From contig CAVYTB010000014.1 of NCBI GenBank assembly GCA_963771295.1, positions 310,001-374,000 on the forward strand: a stretch of 64,000 bases of DNA. The letters are read 5' to 3'. Source of the stretch: Acidiferrum sp963771295 (GTDB lineage: Bacteria > Acidobacteriota > Terriglobia > Acidiferrales > UBA7541). A program made the position numbers and the translations under genes. The notes under the pieces are model-generated. The model made no database searches and was not told the origin of the DNA. It was given only the letters and a program-made list of their open reading frames with translations. Positions 1 through 7,474 of the stretch are shown piece after piece; the first letter of the stretch is position 1; each line of letters begins with the position of its first letter.

Positions 1-1
1 A

Positions 2-391
2 GTGCCCTATAGCCCATTGGGCAAGGGCTTCTTGACGGGAGCGATCAAAGAAAACGCCACGTTCGACAGTTCCGATTTCCGCAGCACGCTGCCGCGCTTT
101 ACGCCAGAGGCTTTGAAAACGAATCAAGCACTCATCGACTTGCTGGGCAGCATTGCCCAGCGCAAGAAAGCGACACCTGCTCAAATTGCGCTGGCGTGGG
201 TATTGGCGCAGAAACCGTGGATGGTTCCAATTCCAGGAACGACGAAGCTGCACCGGCTGGACGAAAACATCGGAGCGCTGGCGGTTGAATTGACGGCAGA
301 CGATCTGCGGGACATCGATAGCGCCGCATCAAAGATCAAGATCGAGGGGGAAAGATACCCAGAGCGGCTACAGAAGATGACCGGGCTCTAA
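2..391 (+). CDS. Aldo/keto reductase, C-terminal part (5' end outside window)
   Basis: The visible 129 residues match the C-terminal half of an NADPH-dependent aldo/keto reductase of the AKR11/AKR13 type: a SPLGKGFLTG segment, the PAQIALAWVLAQ helix and the cofactor-binding IPGTTKLHRLDEN segment. The first base of the window lies inside the gene, so the GTG at base 2 is an internal valine and not a start. The protein is very similar to the complete reductase at 1041-2033, so the two are probably a tandem duplication interrupted by the lipocalin-like gene. The catalytic Asp/Tyr/Lys/His residues lie in the missing N-terminal half. Substrate cannot be told from sequence. Confidence 0.93.
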   Translation: MPYSPLGKGFLTGAIKENATFDSSDFRSTLPRFTPEALKTNQALIDLLGSIAQRKKATPAQIALAWVLAQKPWMVPIPGTTKLHRLDENIGALAVELTADDLRDIDSAASKIKIEGERYPERLQKMTGL

Positions 392-405
392 TCGGAACAC
401 GCGGA

Positions 406-440
406 GAACCCCACACGCAAAACCGGAGTGCGGGGCGTCC
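406..440. repeat. Small hairpin-forming intergenic repeat, copy 1
   Basis: A short stretch reads GAACCCCACAC, then AAAACCGG, then GTGCGGGGCG, so CCCCACAC can pair imperfectly with GTGCGGGG. A sister copy lies at 971-1006 in the equivalent place before the next gene, and a weaker one at about 3447-3474. It sits between the first reductase stop and the ribosome binding site of the next gene. It may be a REP-like element or a transcript-processing or attenuation hairpin; function is inferred only. Confidence 0.5.
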
Positions 441-457
441 CGCCAAGGGAGCCGCAA

Positions 458-937
458 ATGAAAAAATTGTTTTCGCTCGGCGCATTGTTTTTACTTATTT
501 GCGTGACCGCAATGACGGTTTCCGGCAGACAGGATCGCGACGGCAATGAGGGTGCCAAGGACCGGTTCATTGGAGGCTGGCGGCTGGCGTCATTGGAAGA
601 GCAAGGAGCCGACGGAGCAATGCACGAGGCCGATTGTAGCGGGCTGCTGGTCTACACGCGCGACGGGCACATGTCGGTTCAGGTGATGTACCGGAACCCG
701 CCATCAGGAACCGGGGTCGCGCCGGTGCAATACGCGCAAGGTGGATATGAGGCTTCGTTTGGCACGTATGAGATCGACGAAAGCGCTCGGACGTTTACGT
801 TCCATGTTGAAGGCGCGTTGGTGCGGACATTGATCGGCCAAGACCTGCCGCGCTCCTTCGAATTCTCGGGGAAGCGGCTGATTGTGAAGTCGACTCATCC
901 GGATGAACATTGGAGAGTCGTTTGGGAGCACTATTAG
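458..937 (+). CDS. Secreted lipocalin-like domain protein
   Basis: The 159-residue product begins with a lysine-containing N-region and a hydrophobic stretch (about residues 4-22), a likely Sec signal peptide. The rest resembles the lipocalin-like domain family (PF13924): GGWRLASLEE at the domain start, then a LLVYTRDGHMSVQVM strand pair and an ending that mentions a weight-type threshold (RVVWEHY). A GTG at 428 is possible, but the ATG at 458 has AAGGGA seven bases upstream and starts the signal peptide, so it is preferred. It lies between two aldo/keto reductase genes on the same strand and may be co-transcribed with them. Ligand and function are unknown. Confidence 0.85.
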   Translation: MKKLFSLGALFLLICVTAMTVSGRQDRDGNEGAKDRFIGGWRLASLEEQGADGAMHEADCSGLLVYTRDGHMSVQVMYRNPPSGTGVAPVQYAQGGYEASFGTYEIDESARTFTFHVEGALVRTLIGQDLPRSFEFSGKRLIVKSTHPDEHWRVVWEHY

Positions 938-970
938 CGCCGCTGAATTAAATCAAGAACGCGAAGTGAA

Positions 971-1006
971 GAACCCCACACACGAAACCGGCGTTTGGGG
1001 CACCCA
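971..1006. repeat. Small hairpin-forming intergenic repeat, copy 2
   Basis: GAACCCCACACACGAAACCGG followed closely by GTTTGGGGCACCC matches the element at 406-440 with a few changes. CCCCACAC can pair with the later GTTTGGGG. Like copy 1 it lies just before the ribosome binding site of the following gene, which suggests that the gene and its leader were duplicated together or that the repeat is mobile on its own. Confidence 0.5.
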
Positions 1007-1040
1007 GAACCCGGCGAAAGTTTTGACAGGAGAAGAGACA

Positions 1041-2033
1041 ATGCAAAAAAGGAAACTTGGAAAAAGTAATCTGGAAGTCTCGGCGATCGGACTGGGCTGC
1101 ATGGGAATGAGCTTTGGCTACGGCCCTGCGATGGACACAAAAGCAGGGATCTCGCTGATTCGAACGGCGGTGGAACGCGGCGTGACATTTTTCGACACCG
1201 CCGAAGTTTACGGCCCGTTCACGAATGAACAACTGGTGGGCGAAGCGCTGGCGCCATTTCGCGGCCAAGTGGCAATAGCGACAAAGTTCGGGTTCAAGAT
1301 CGATCCGAGTACTGGCAAGCAGGCCGGGTTGGATAGCCGGCCTGGACACATCAAGGAAGCCGCTGAAGCCTCCCTGAAGCGACTGAAAACCGATGTCATC
1401 GATCTGTATTACCAGCACCGCGTTGATCCCGACGTGCCGATCGAAGAAGTTGCGGGAGCGGTGAAAGAGTTGATCAAGGAAGGCAAGGTGAAACACTTCG
1501 GCCTTTCGGAAGCAGGCGCGCAGACGATTCGCCGCGCACACAAAGTGCAGGCCGTTGCGGCGCTGCAGAGCGAGTACTCGCTGTGGTGGAGGGAGCCTGA
1601 GGCCGAAATCATGCCCACGCTGGAGGAACTGGGCATCGGGTTCGTTCCGTTCAGCCCGTTGGGCAAGGGATTTTTGACCGGCAAAATCAGCGAAGAGACG
1701 GAGTTCGACAAGACTGATTTTCGCAACATTGTGCCCCGCTTTAGTGCGGAAAACCGCAAGAACAATCAGGCGATGGTGGATCTGATTGGCAAGTTCGCGC
1801 AACAGAAGAAGGTGACGCCCGCTCAAATCGCGCTTGCCTGGCTGCTGGCACAAAAGCCGTGGATCGTTCCGATCCCGGGTACGACGAAGTTGCACCGACT
1901 GGAAGAAAACATCGGAGCCACCGCCGTCGAGCTTACGCGAGATGACATTCGGGAATTGGAGAGCGCGGCTTCGAAGATCTCGGTGCAAGGTGCTCGCTAC
2001 CCCGAAGCATTGCAGAAATTGGTAGGGCGGTAA
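1041..2033 (+). CDS. Aldo/keto reductase (AKR11/13-like oxidoreductase)
   Basis: Complete 330-residue TIM-barrel oxidoreductase predicted to reduce aldehydes or ketones with NADPH in the cytoplasm. The family tetrad is visible: Asp and Tyr in FFDTAEVYGPFTNE (about residues 50-60), Lys in VAIATKFGF and His in DLYYQHRVDP. The cofactor-binding IPGTTKLHRLEEN segment is near the C-terminus. An upstream GTG/ATG extension is possible, but the ATG at 1041 has AGGAGA seven bases before it and begins the canonical MQKRKLGKSNLEVSAIGLG N-terminus. It is a close paralogue of the partial gene at the window start. The DUF2255 gene follows after 17 bases and is likely in the same transcript. Confidence 0.96.
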   Translation: MQKRKLGKSNLEVSAIGLGCMGMSFGYGPAMDTKAGISLIRTAVERGVTFFDTAEVYGPFTNEQLVGEALAPFRGQVAIATKFGFKIDPSTGKQAGLDSRPGHIKEAAEASLKRLKTDVIDLYYQHRVDPDVPIEEVAGAVKELIKEGKVKHFGLSEAGAQTIRRAHKVQAVAALQSEYSLWWREPEAEIMPTLEELGIGFVPFSPLGKGFLTGKISEETEFDKTDFRNIVPRFSAENRKNNQAMVDLIGKFAQQKKVTPAQIALAWLLAQKPWIVPIPGTTKLHRLEENIGATAVELTRDDIRELESAASKISVQGARYPEALQKLVGR

Positions 2034-2050
2034 GCAAGAGAGATGGAACG

Positions 2051-2431
2051 ATGAACACATGGCCGAAAGACGAACTAAAGAGGATCGCCGAAACGGATGA
2101 CCTGCATATCTCGCCGTTGCGCGAGGACGGCAAGACCTACGGCACGCCGACATGGATCTGGTCCGTGGTGGTCGATGACGGGCTGTATGTGCGTGGCTAC
2201 AACGGGCAGAAGTCTCGTTGGTATCAAGCAGCAGTGCGGCAGAAGGCAGGGCGCATCACGGCCGGTGGTGTCACGAAAGAGGTGTCGTTCGAGACGGTCG
2301 ACGGCGCAATCAATGAACGGATCGACGACGCTTACAGAGCGAAGTACAAAGGCAGTTCCTACCTCAGTCCGATGATCGGTACACGCGCGCGTTCGGCGAC
2401 CGTCAAGGTGCTGCCGCGCGACGCACAGTGA
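2051..2431 (+). CDS. DUF2255 family protein
   Basis: A 126-residue soluble protein matching the DUF2255 family: an N-terminal helix with WPKDELKRIAETDDLHISP, then TYGTPTWIWSVVVDDGLYVR and RGYNGQKSRWYQAA. Members are small, probably split-barrel proteins of unknown function, frequently encoded near oxidoreductases or AraC/TetR regulators, as here. It begins 17 bases after the reductase stop, so co-transcription is likely. Nothing unusual is visible. Confidence 0.9.
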   Translation: MNTWPKDELKRIAETDDLHISPLREDGKTYGTPTWIWSVVVDDGLYVRGYNGQKSRWYQAAVRQKAGRITAGGVTKEVSFETVDGAINERIDDAYRAKYKGSSYLSPMIGTRARSATVKVLPRDAQ

Positions 2432-2474
2432 GGAGCGACTGTATTTGGAGAGAAAAAGAGGTATTTTCGAAGAC

Positions 2475-3430
2475 ATGAAGAGCAACGGCAAAAGCGCTAC
2501 CGCATGGCGGGACAAAAATGGCGGCGGGGACGAGCCAGAAGCGGGTGAGTTGGCGCGACTGATTGCCGCGTATGCGCCGCACGACGGAGTGTTCGAGCTG
2601 CGCATTGCAGGTGTGCACGTGAGTCGAGCGTCGCGGACGAACGAGGAATTGCGTGCATGCCCTGCGGTTGCCGTGCTTGTCGATCATCGCGCAAGGGGCG
2701 AAGACCGTCATCGTGGGGGAGAAAGTTTACGAGTATGACGCTTCGCGCATGCTCGTGTACTCGGTTGCGCTGCCGGTGGCTGCGCAAGTTACGCGAGCCA
2801 GCCGCACCGAACCGTACCTGGCGCTGCGGTTGGACCTGGAGCCGCAGAAAATTGCGGAGCTGGTGTTGAAGGTGTACCCGCACGGGGTGGCGCCGGTGCA
2901 AGAACGGAGCGCCGTGTACATCGCGCCGGTGGACGCGAGCATTGTGGAACGCGGCGATTCGGTTAATGCAGTGCCTTGCGCAGCCGGGTGACGTGGACCT
3001 GCTGGCGCCGCTGGTGGTGGATGAGATTTTGATTAGGCTGCTGCGCAGCAGCATTGGTGTTCGGGTGGCGCAAATGGGATTTGCGGAATCCAGCGTGCAC
3101 CGAATTGCGAAGGCGATTTCGTGGCTGCGCGCGAATTTTTCGCAGCCAATGAAAGTGGAAGAGCTGGCCGAACTGGTGAACATGAGTGTGTCGTCGTTCC
3201 ACGAGCACTTCAAGTCGGTCACTTCGATGAGCCCGCTGAACTACCAGAAGGTGCTGCGGCTGCAGGAGGCGAGGCGGCTGATGCTGTCCGCGATGATGGA
3301 TGCGGGGAGTGCGGGGCAACACGTGGGTTATTTGAGCGCTTCGCAGTTCAGCAGAGAATACAGCCGGTTTTTTGGGAGTGCGCCGACGAAAGACATTGCC
3401 AAGCTGCGCGATACTCGGGCGTGGGTGTAA
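2475..3430 (+). pseudogene. AraC family transcriptional regulator, two frameshifts
   Basis: Three consecutive reading frames together give one AraC-type regulator. The first part (2475 to about 2655) starts the N-terminal AraC_N domain; the second (to about 2945) contains IIAQGAKTVIVGEKVYEYDA and VALPVAAQVTRAS, typical of PF06719; the third holds the DNA-binding domain with two helix-turn-helices (KVEELAELVNMSVSSFHEHF and GYLSASQFSREYSRFFG) and runs to the stop at 3430. The frame moves by one base near 2655 and again near 2945. It probably once controlled the neighbouring reductase genes. It may be a true pseudogene or a sequencing artefact; both junctions are in GC-rich sequence. The TTG at 2445 is an alternative start. 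Confidence 0.8.
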
Positions 3431-3446
3431 CTCGGCGAAGACGCTC

Positions 3447-3474
3447 CGAGCAAAACCGGCGAGTGGGCACCCGG
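3447..3474. repeat. Possible third, degenerate copy of the hairpin repeat
   Basis: GAGCAAAACCGGCGAGTGGGCACCC shares the core AAACCGGCG and the following TGGGGCACCC-like end with the copies at 406-440 and 971-1006, but the left arm is lost. It lies directly after the AraC stop. Confidence 0.3.
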
Positions 3475-3496
3475 CGCCTTGCGCGGCTCGGGGGAT

Positions 3497-3799
3497 TCAG
3501 TGCTTATCTTTTTCTTCGTTGAGCATCGCGCCGGTAACTTTTTCCAGCTTGTCTTCGAGAGTTGCTGCGCGTTCTATGGCTTCACGGAACGCTTTGCGCC
3601 ATTCATCGGGAGAGTAAGCAGGGTCGCTGTGCCCACGGCGTCCTACTTCGATGCCGAAGGCGACTCCGGCGGAAAAAATCTCGACAATTTCGGGGTCGGC
3701 GACAACCCACGCTTCGCTGAGGCGGCCTTCCGCTTTCCAGCTTGCGGTCATTTTTGCTTGTTCGGCTTGCATCTCTACGAAGCCCCGTCTTCGAACCAT
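3497..3799 (-). CDS. Hypothetical small protein, 100 residues
   Basis: Charged soluble protein with a probable C-terminal helix (EWRKAFREAIERAATLEDKLEKV). No family is recognised. The start chosen is the ATG at 3799, which has a perfect AGGAGG seven bases upstream; a TTG two codons earlier would place the ribosome site too close. The strong ribosome binding site and the coherent composition support a real gene. It converges with the AraC remnant on the other strand. Confidence 0.65.
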   Translation of the reverse strand: MVRRRGFVEMQAEQAKMTASWKAEGRLSEAWVVADPEIVEIFSAGVAFGIEVGRRGHSDPAYSPDEWRKAFREAIERAATLEDKLEKVTGAMLNEEKDKH

Positions 3800-3977
3800 T
3801 TGCAAACCTCCTGGAACTCAATCGTAGGACAGCGCGCTGCGAAGAATCTCACACTGCCAGCCCGTTTCGCTTTCCTCATATAGTAGTTAGGTCGAGAGCC
3901 GTAAATGAGGATTCGGATGGAAGATGTGCTTAGTCCTCTACCTCGCGCCGGAGGCAGCCGTTCAGACCAATCCGCGA

Positions 3978-4505
3978 TTACTTTTTAAGAGCCCTGGCGA
4001 GAGCACGCAGAATTGTGACTGGATGAGTGGCGAAAATGGAGATTCGTCCCAGCAGGCTTTGCGGCTCGTGGAAAACGCCGAGTTGTCGCAACACCGTGCC
4101 GCGGTCGTAATAGATTCTTTCGCCGGCGAGACGGTCGTCGGAATCGAAGGTATAGACACCGCAAAGTGGGAACTCGACACGCCGGCCGGTGGCAGGAAGG
4201 CCGCGCCACGCGCCGAGGTGAGTGCCGCGAATGACGACTTCAATGAGGATGGCATCGTCGCTGACATGTTTTCGCTGAACATCGATCTGCAAATCGGGTA
4301 GCGCGTTCATTAGTTGATGGTAAAACTGGCTGACTCCCTGCTGGCCGGTATAGTGTTCGCTCCACGCCTCGTCGTCATAGCGCGCCGTAGTGCCGAAGGT
4401 GCGGAGAACGCCGTCGAGGTCATGCTCGTTCTCCAGTCGAATGTGCTGTTCGACAATGGCGATACGAGCCGACCGACGGTCGTTCGAAAGAGATGCGCTT
4501 GCCAT
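3978..4505 (-). CDS. SnoaL-like / NTF2-fold ester-cyclase-like protein
   Basis: A 175-residue protein with the NTF2-like fold of the SnoaL/ester cyclase families: an N-terminal helix (IVEQHIRLENEHDLDGVL), GQQGVSQFYHQLMNALPDLQ, and the strand VVIRGTHLGAWRGLPATGR, where GTHxGxWxGxxxTG is the SnoaL signature. The start at 4505 has GGAGGT just upstream. The longer open frame (to 4679) is rejected because its extra sequence encodes CHPERSEG, a translation of the intergenic repeat at 4601-4635. Substrate unknown; many members have no demonstrated enzymatic activity. Confidence 0.87.
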   Translation of the reverse strand: MASASLSNDRRSARIAIVEQHIRLENEHDLDGVLRTFGTTARYDDEAWSEHYTGQQGVSQFYHQLMNALPDLQIDVQRKHVSDDAILIEVVIRGTHLGAWRGLPATGRRVEFPLCGVYTFDSDDRLAGERIYYDRGTVLRQLGVFHEPQSLLGRISIFATHPVTILRALARALKK

Positions 4506-4600
4506 GGTCACCTCCGTCGCGCAATACCGCAGACTGCAAATACTACTATGGGCGGGCGTCGTTTGGAGAAGGGACGCCACCCGGCGAAGGGATAAGGCCA

Positions 4601-4635
4601 AAAAAGCAGATCCTTCGCTTCGCTCGGGATGACAA
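4601..4635. repeat. REP-like intergenic repeat (HPERSEG type)
   Basis: The sequence AAAAAGCAGATCC followed by TTCGCTTCGCTCGGGATGACA belongs to the extragenic repeat family that reads TGTCATCCCGAGCGAAGCGA on the other strand. Related but inverted arms occur at 11482-11574. It lies between the SnoaL-like and GH28 genes and is not translated. Confidence 0.75.
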
Positions 4636-4689
4636 TTGATCGAGGTTGGAAGGATCGGGACGGGATGACTATTGGCCAAGATTGAAGAG

Positions 4690-6303
4690 TCAGAAGAGGT
4701 CTTCGTGGATGTTGGTGGCGGATTTATCGGGGAGGAATTGGCTGCCGAAAAGGCGGAAATTCGTTACCTGCTTGAGGGAAAAAGTTGGAGTGGAAGGCGA
4801 GTGCGGCGCGCGGATGCGGAACAGGTCGGCGCCGTCGACATCGATTAGGGCGAAGGCGGGACGCAGGTCGGGTTGTTGCGTGGCGATTTCGATGTTGCTG
4901 AGCTCGAGATTTTTCACGTGGCGGATGAAGAAACCCGTAGCAGGAAGCTGGCCGAACATGGTTGGCTCCGGGTATTCCTTTTCGCGTTCCGGGGGCTGCA
5001 AGTGCGCCATCTCCGCAGTGCCGCCGCCAAGCTGATGCAAATAGACGTCGCTGATTTTCACATCTTCGATGAAGTATCCGGGGACGCCGCTGAGGATGGA
5101 AGGCAATTGAGCTGCAGCGAAGCTGGTGATATTGCTGATGAGGACGCGCTTGAGGGTACCTATGGCGGCATCTTTTGGGCCGCGCATACGCTGGCCGAGA
5201 CGTAGAAAGAGCGGTGCGGTAACGGAGCCGCGCATGGTGATGCCGGTGATGGTAATGTCTTCGCACTGCGCGCCGTCGACGGTCTCAATGGCGATTCCGC
5301 GAGAATATTCAAAAACACAATTGGAAATGGTGATGTTGCGGAAGCCGCCGTTGGATTCGGTGCCGCACTTGATGCGTCCGGTGGCGCGAACATTGAAGCT
5401 GTCGGGCATGCGCTTCCAGGTGGCGTCGAGCATGGTGCCGATTTCGTAGCTGCCGGTGAGGAAACAATTGGAAATGGTGAGATTTTCCGTTGGACGGGGA
5501 TAGCCGAGAGCGAAAGAACTTTTGGGACAGATGCCGTCGTCGTAGGGGGAATTGACGGCGCAATTGGAGACGCGAACGTTGCGGCAGCAGTCGAGATCGA
5601 TGCCGTCGCGGTTGGTATCGATTTTGAGATTGTCGATGGTGAGATTGTCGACGCCAGTGGCAAGAATGGCGAACCATCCACCCATCAGAATGGAAAAGTC
5701 CCGGAGGATGACGTTGTGGCAATTTTTTAGCGCGATCGCTTTGTTGCCGACACCGGGCTTGGTGGTGTCGGGCAAGTCAGTATCGTCGGAATGGCCGCGG
5801 CTTAGTCCTTTGCCCCAGATGCGGCCCGGGCCGAGGATGGAAATATCGTGGATACCTTCGCCCCACAGCAGGCTGTTGTGCCAATGATTGTGGCCGTAAT
5901 CCTGGTACGGCTCCCACGGGCCCTGCGGTTCTGCGGCGTCGTAGCCTCCGTTGGCCGTGCGCTGTGCGGGAGTGGATGCGGCGAGGATGGTGGCGCCCTG
6001 ATCGAGATAGAGGCACACCTGGCTTTTCAGATGAATCGAGTAGCTCGCATAAGTTCCGGCAGGAAAGTAAACGGTGCCGCCACCCGATGCGGCGGCGGCA
6101 TCAATGGTGCGGTTGATTGCGAGCGTGTCGATGGTCTGGCCGTCGCCAGTAGCGCCGAAGGCTTTCACGCTGAGAATGCCAACACTGGCCAGGACTTCTG
6201 CTGAGGGCGAAGAAGTTGCCGCAATGCCGCCACTTAACGATGGCGTGGCAGCAAGGACGGCGCCGCGTCCGGCCATTGAGAATAAATGCCTGCGATCGAA
6301 CAG
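4690..6303 (-). CDS. Glycoside hydrolase family 28 (polygalacturonase-like), Tat-exported, CTG start
   Basis: A right-handed beta-helix enzyme predicted to hydrolyse galacturonan or rhamnogalacturonan outside the cytoplasm. The mature part starts VKAFGATGDGQTIDT. GH28 catalytic motifs are visible in order: DTNRDGIDLD, SPYDDGICPKSS, GSYEIGTML and the substrate-binding RIKCGTESNGG. The first ATG (6276) falls inside a signal peptide. Nine codons upstream, a CTG at 6303 is preceded by GGAGG (6309-6313) at ideal spacing and gives LFDRRHLFSMAGRGAVLAA, which carries a twin-arginine motif and hydrophobic core. I therefore prefer the CTG start; no ATG, GTG or TTG fits this position. Length is 537 residues from the CTG and 528 from the ATG. 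Confidence 0.88.
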   Translation of the reverse strand: MFDRRHLFSMAGRGAVLAATPSLSGGIAATSSPSAEVLASVGILSVKAFGATGDGQTIDTLAINRTIDAAAASGGGTVYFPAGTYASYSIHLKSQVCLYLDQGATILAASTPAQRTANGGYDAAEPQGPWEPYQDYGHNHWHNSLLWGEGIHDISILGPGRIWGKGLSRGHSDDTDLPDTTKPGVGNKAIALKNCHNVILRDFSILMGGWFAILATGVDNLTIDNLKIDTNRDGIDLDCCRNVRVSNCAVNSPYDDGICPKSSFALGYPRPTENLTISNCFLTGSYEIGTMLDATWKRMPDSFNVRATGRIKCGTESNGGFRNITISNCVFEYSRGIAIETVDGAQCEDITITGITMRGSVTAPLFLRLGQRMRGPKDAAIGTLKRVLISNITSFAAAQLPSILSGVPGYFIEDVKISDVYLHQLGGGTAEMAHLQPPEREKEYPEPTMFGQLPATGFFIRHVKNLELSNIEIATQQPDLRPAFALIDVDGADLFRIRAPHSPSTPTFSLKQVTNFRLFGSQFLPDKSATNIHEDLF

Positions 6304-6460
6304 AGATTCCTCCGGTCGCGATAAAAAAGCGGCGAACGCAGTCCTTTATATGGCGCTGCTGGCAGGGCTGTCAATCTTCGCGCTTTATGAAGGCCTGCGG
6401 GCTAGCTTCAGAGTTGAGATGTAGAGAACGTCGTAACCAAACGCGAACCAAAAATGAGGC

Positions 6461-6886
6461 TCACTTGAGGGTTAGTCCGCAGTTGGGACAGTGGGTTGGA
6501 CGAGAATTTATTGTAGAACTGGGGCTGGGTGCACTTTGTGAGGCCGAGACCTGCGAATCACAGTTTGGACATTGGATGGGGCTGTCGAATTGGCTTCTGA
6601 ATGCTGCTCTTTGACCGCCATAAAAAATGAAGAAAAAATAAACGATGGCCGGAACCACCAATGGGAACAGTGCCCGAACAATCGGACCGTGCTTAGCGAT
6701 AGGGGCGTCGTCGGTAATATTTGATGCGCAGAACAGGCCTACAACTAATCCAATGACCGCAAAAATGTGGGCATATCGAGGGAGCCAAAATCGCGTGCGC
6801 GCCCAAAAGATAAAGAACCCTATCGCGAATAATAGCAACAACAAGCCATGCAGAGAGTAAAACCCTTTAAATAGTTGTCCGAGCAT
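6461..6886 (-). CDS. Membrane protein with C-terminal zinc ribbon
   Basis: A 141-residue protein with three hydrophobic segments (about residues 8-30, 38-58 and 72-92) followed by a cytoplasmic tail carrying two CxxC pairs (CPNCDSQVS and HCPNCGLTL), which form a zinc ribbon. No specific family is recognised. The ribbon at the C-terminus suggests binding to nucleic acid or protein at the membrane, but no function can be assigned. It lies close to the PilZ gene on the same strand (9 bases between stop of the latter and this start), suggesting an operon. Confidence 0.72.
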   Translation of the reverse strand: MLGQLFKGFYSLHGLLLLLFAIGFFIFWARTRFWLPRYAHIFAVIGLVVGLFCASNITDDAPIAKHGPIVRALFPLVVPAIVYFFFIFYGGQRAAFRSQFDSPIQCPNCDSQVSASQSAPSPSSTINSRPTHCPNCGLTLK

Positions 6887-6895
6887 CGTGCTTCA

Positions 6896-7246
6896 TTACG
6901 AACGCCTTGATTTGGCTTGAGTATCGAGGGCGGCGAGGATCCAGGTTTGCAGGACTTTTCGAAAAGGCGGCTCCATGTTGCCAAACACCAAGCCGACGCC
7001 GTTGGGCCGGACGTAAATCACTTCGGCGGAAGATTCGAAGAAATCGTCGGCATGAAAGATTTTTACGCGGAGGCGCTGTTTTTCCTGAAAGGCAGAGGAA
7101 ATCTCAAGGAAGCATCCGCGAAAGCTCAATTCCGCCACGCGAGCGGAAATTTTATCAGGGCTGCCTGGCAGAACGACCTCGGCATCCGCCTTGAAGGGAA
7201 AGCGTAAACCACGCTTGTCTGCGAGTTGCTGTTGTTCCAGCGCCAT
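6896..7246 (-). CDS. PilZ domain protein
   Basis: A 116-residue single-domain protein of the PilZ type, a c-di-GMP receptor fold. The second motif is visible as VAELSFRGCFLEI (the [D/N]xSxxG position, here ELSFRG), followed by the barrel strands ending VGLVFGNMEPPFRKVLQTWI. The first motif, RxxxR, is degenerate: the N-terminus has DKRGLRFPF, with lysine where the first arginine would be, so c-di-GMP binding is uncertain. A GGDEF protein that could make c-di-GMP is encoded at 56160-57134, but there is no direct link. Confidence 0.82.
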   Translation of the reverse strand: MALEQQQLADKRGLRFPFKADAEVVLPGSPDKISARVAELSFRGCFLEISSAFQEKQRLRVKIFHADDFFESSAEVIYVRPNGVGLVFGNMEPPFRKVLQTWILAALDTQAKSRRS

Positions 7247-7474
7247 GACGACAGGATAGCACTGTGGCGCGTGGTCCAGAATTGAATCGAACGATGTGCG
7301 TTCGCTCTGGTAAACGGGTGACCGTGCGTGAAATGCACGGTGAGGCAGCAGAAAGGCCTCACTCTGAAGGGACGAACCACAGAAGCGGGTTTTCGTTTGA
7401 CAATTGCAGCGGGTGGCCTAAATCTAGAGGTCCGCGCGGATCCGATTGCAGAGAAAACTACCTGGGTGAATCTT

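Noticed and set aside
948..2153. 401-codon frame on the minus strand
   Set aside because: Exact antisense of the aldo/keto reductase; low-complexity, Arg/Leu-rich translation without motifs. A shadow of a GC-rich gene.
2497..3222. 241-codon minus-strand frame
   Set aside because: Antisense of the AraC regulator, whose domains are clearly recognisable in the plus frames.
4506..4679. 58-codon N-terminal extension of the SnoaL-like protein
   Set aside because: The extension translates an intergenic REP-like repeat (CHPERSEG), and a good ribosome site precedes the shorter start.
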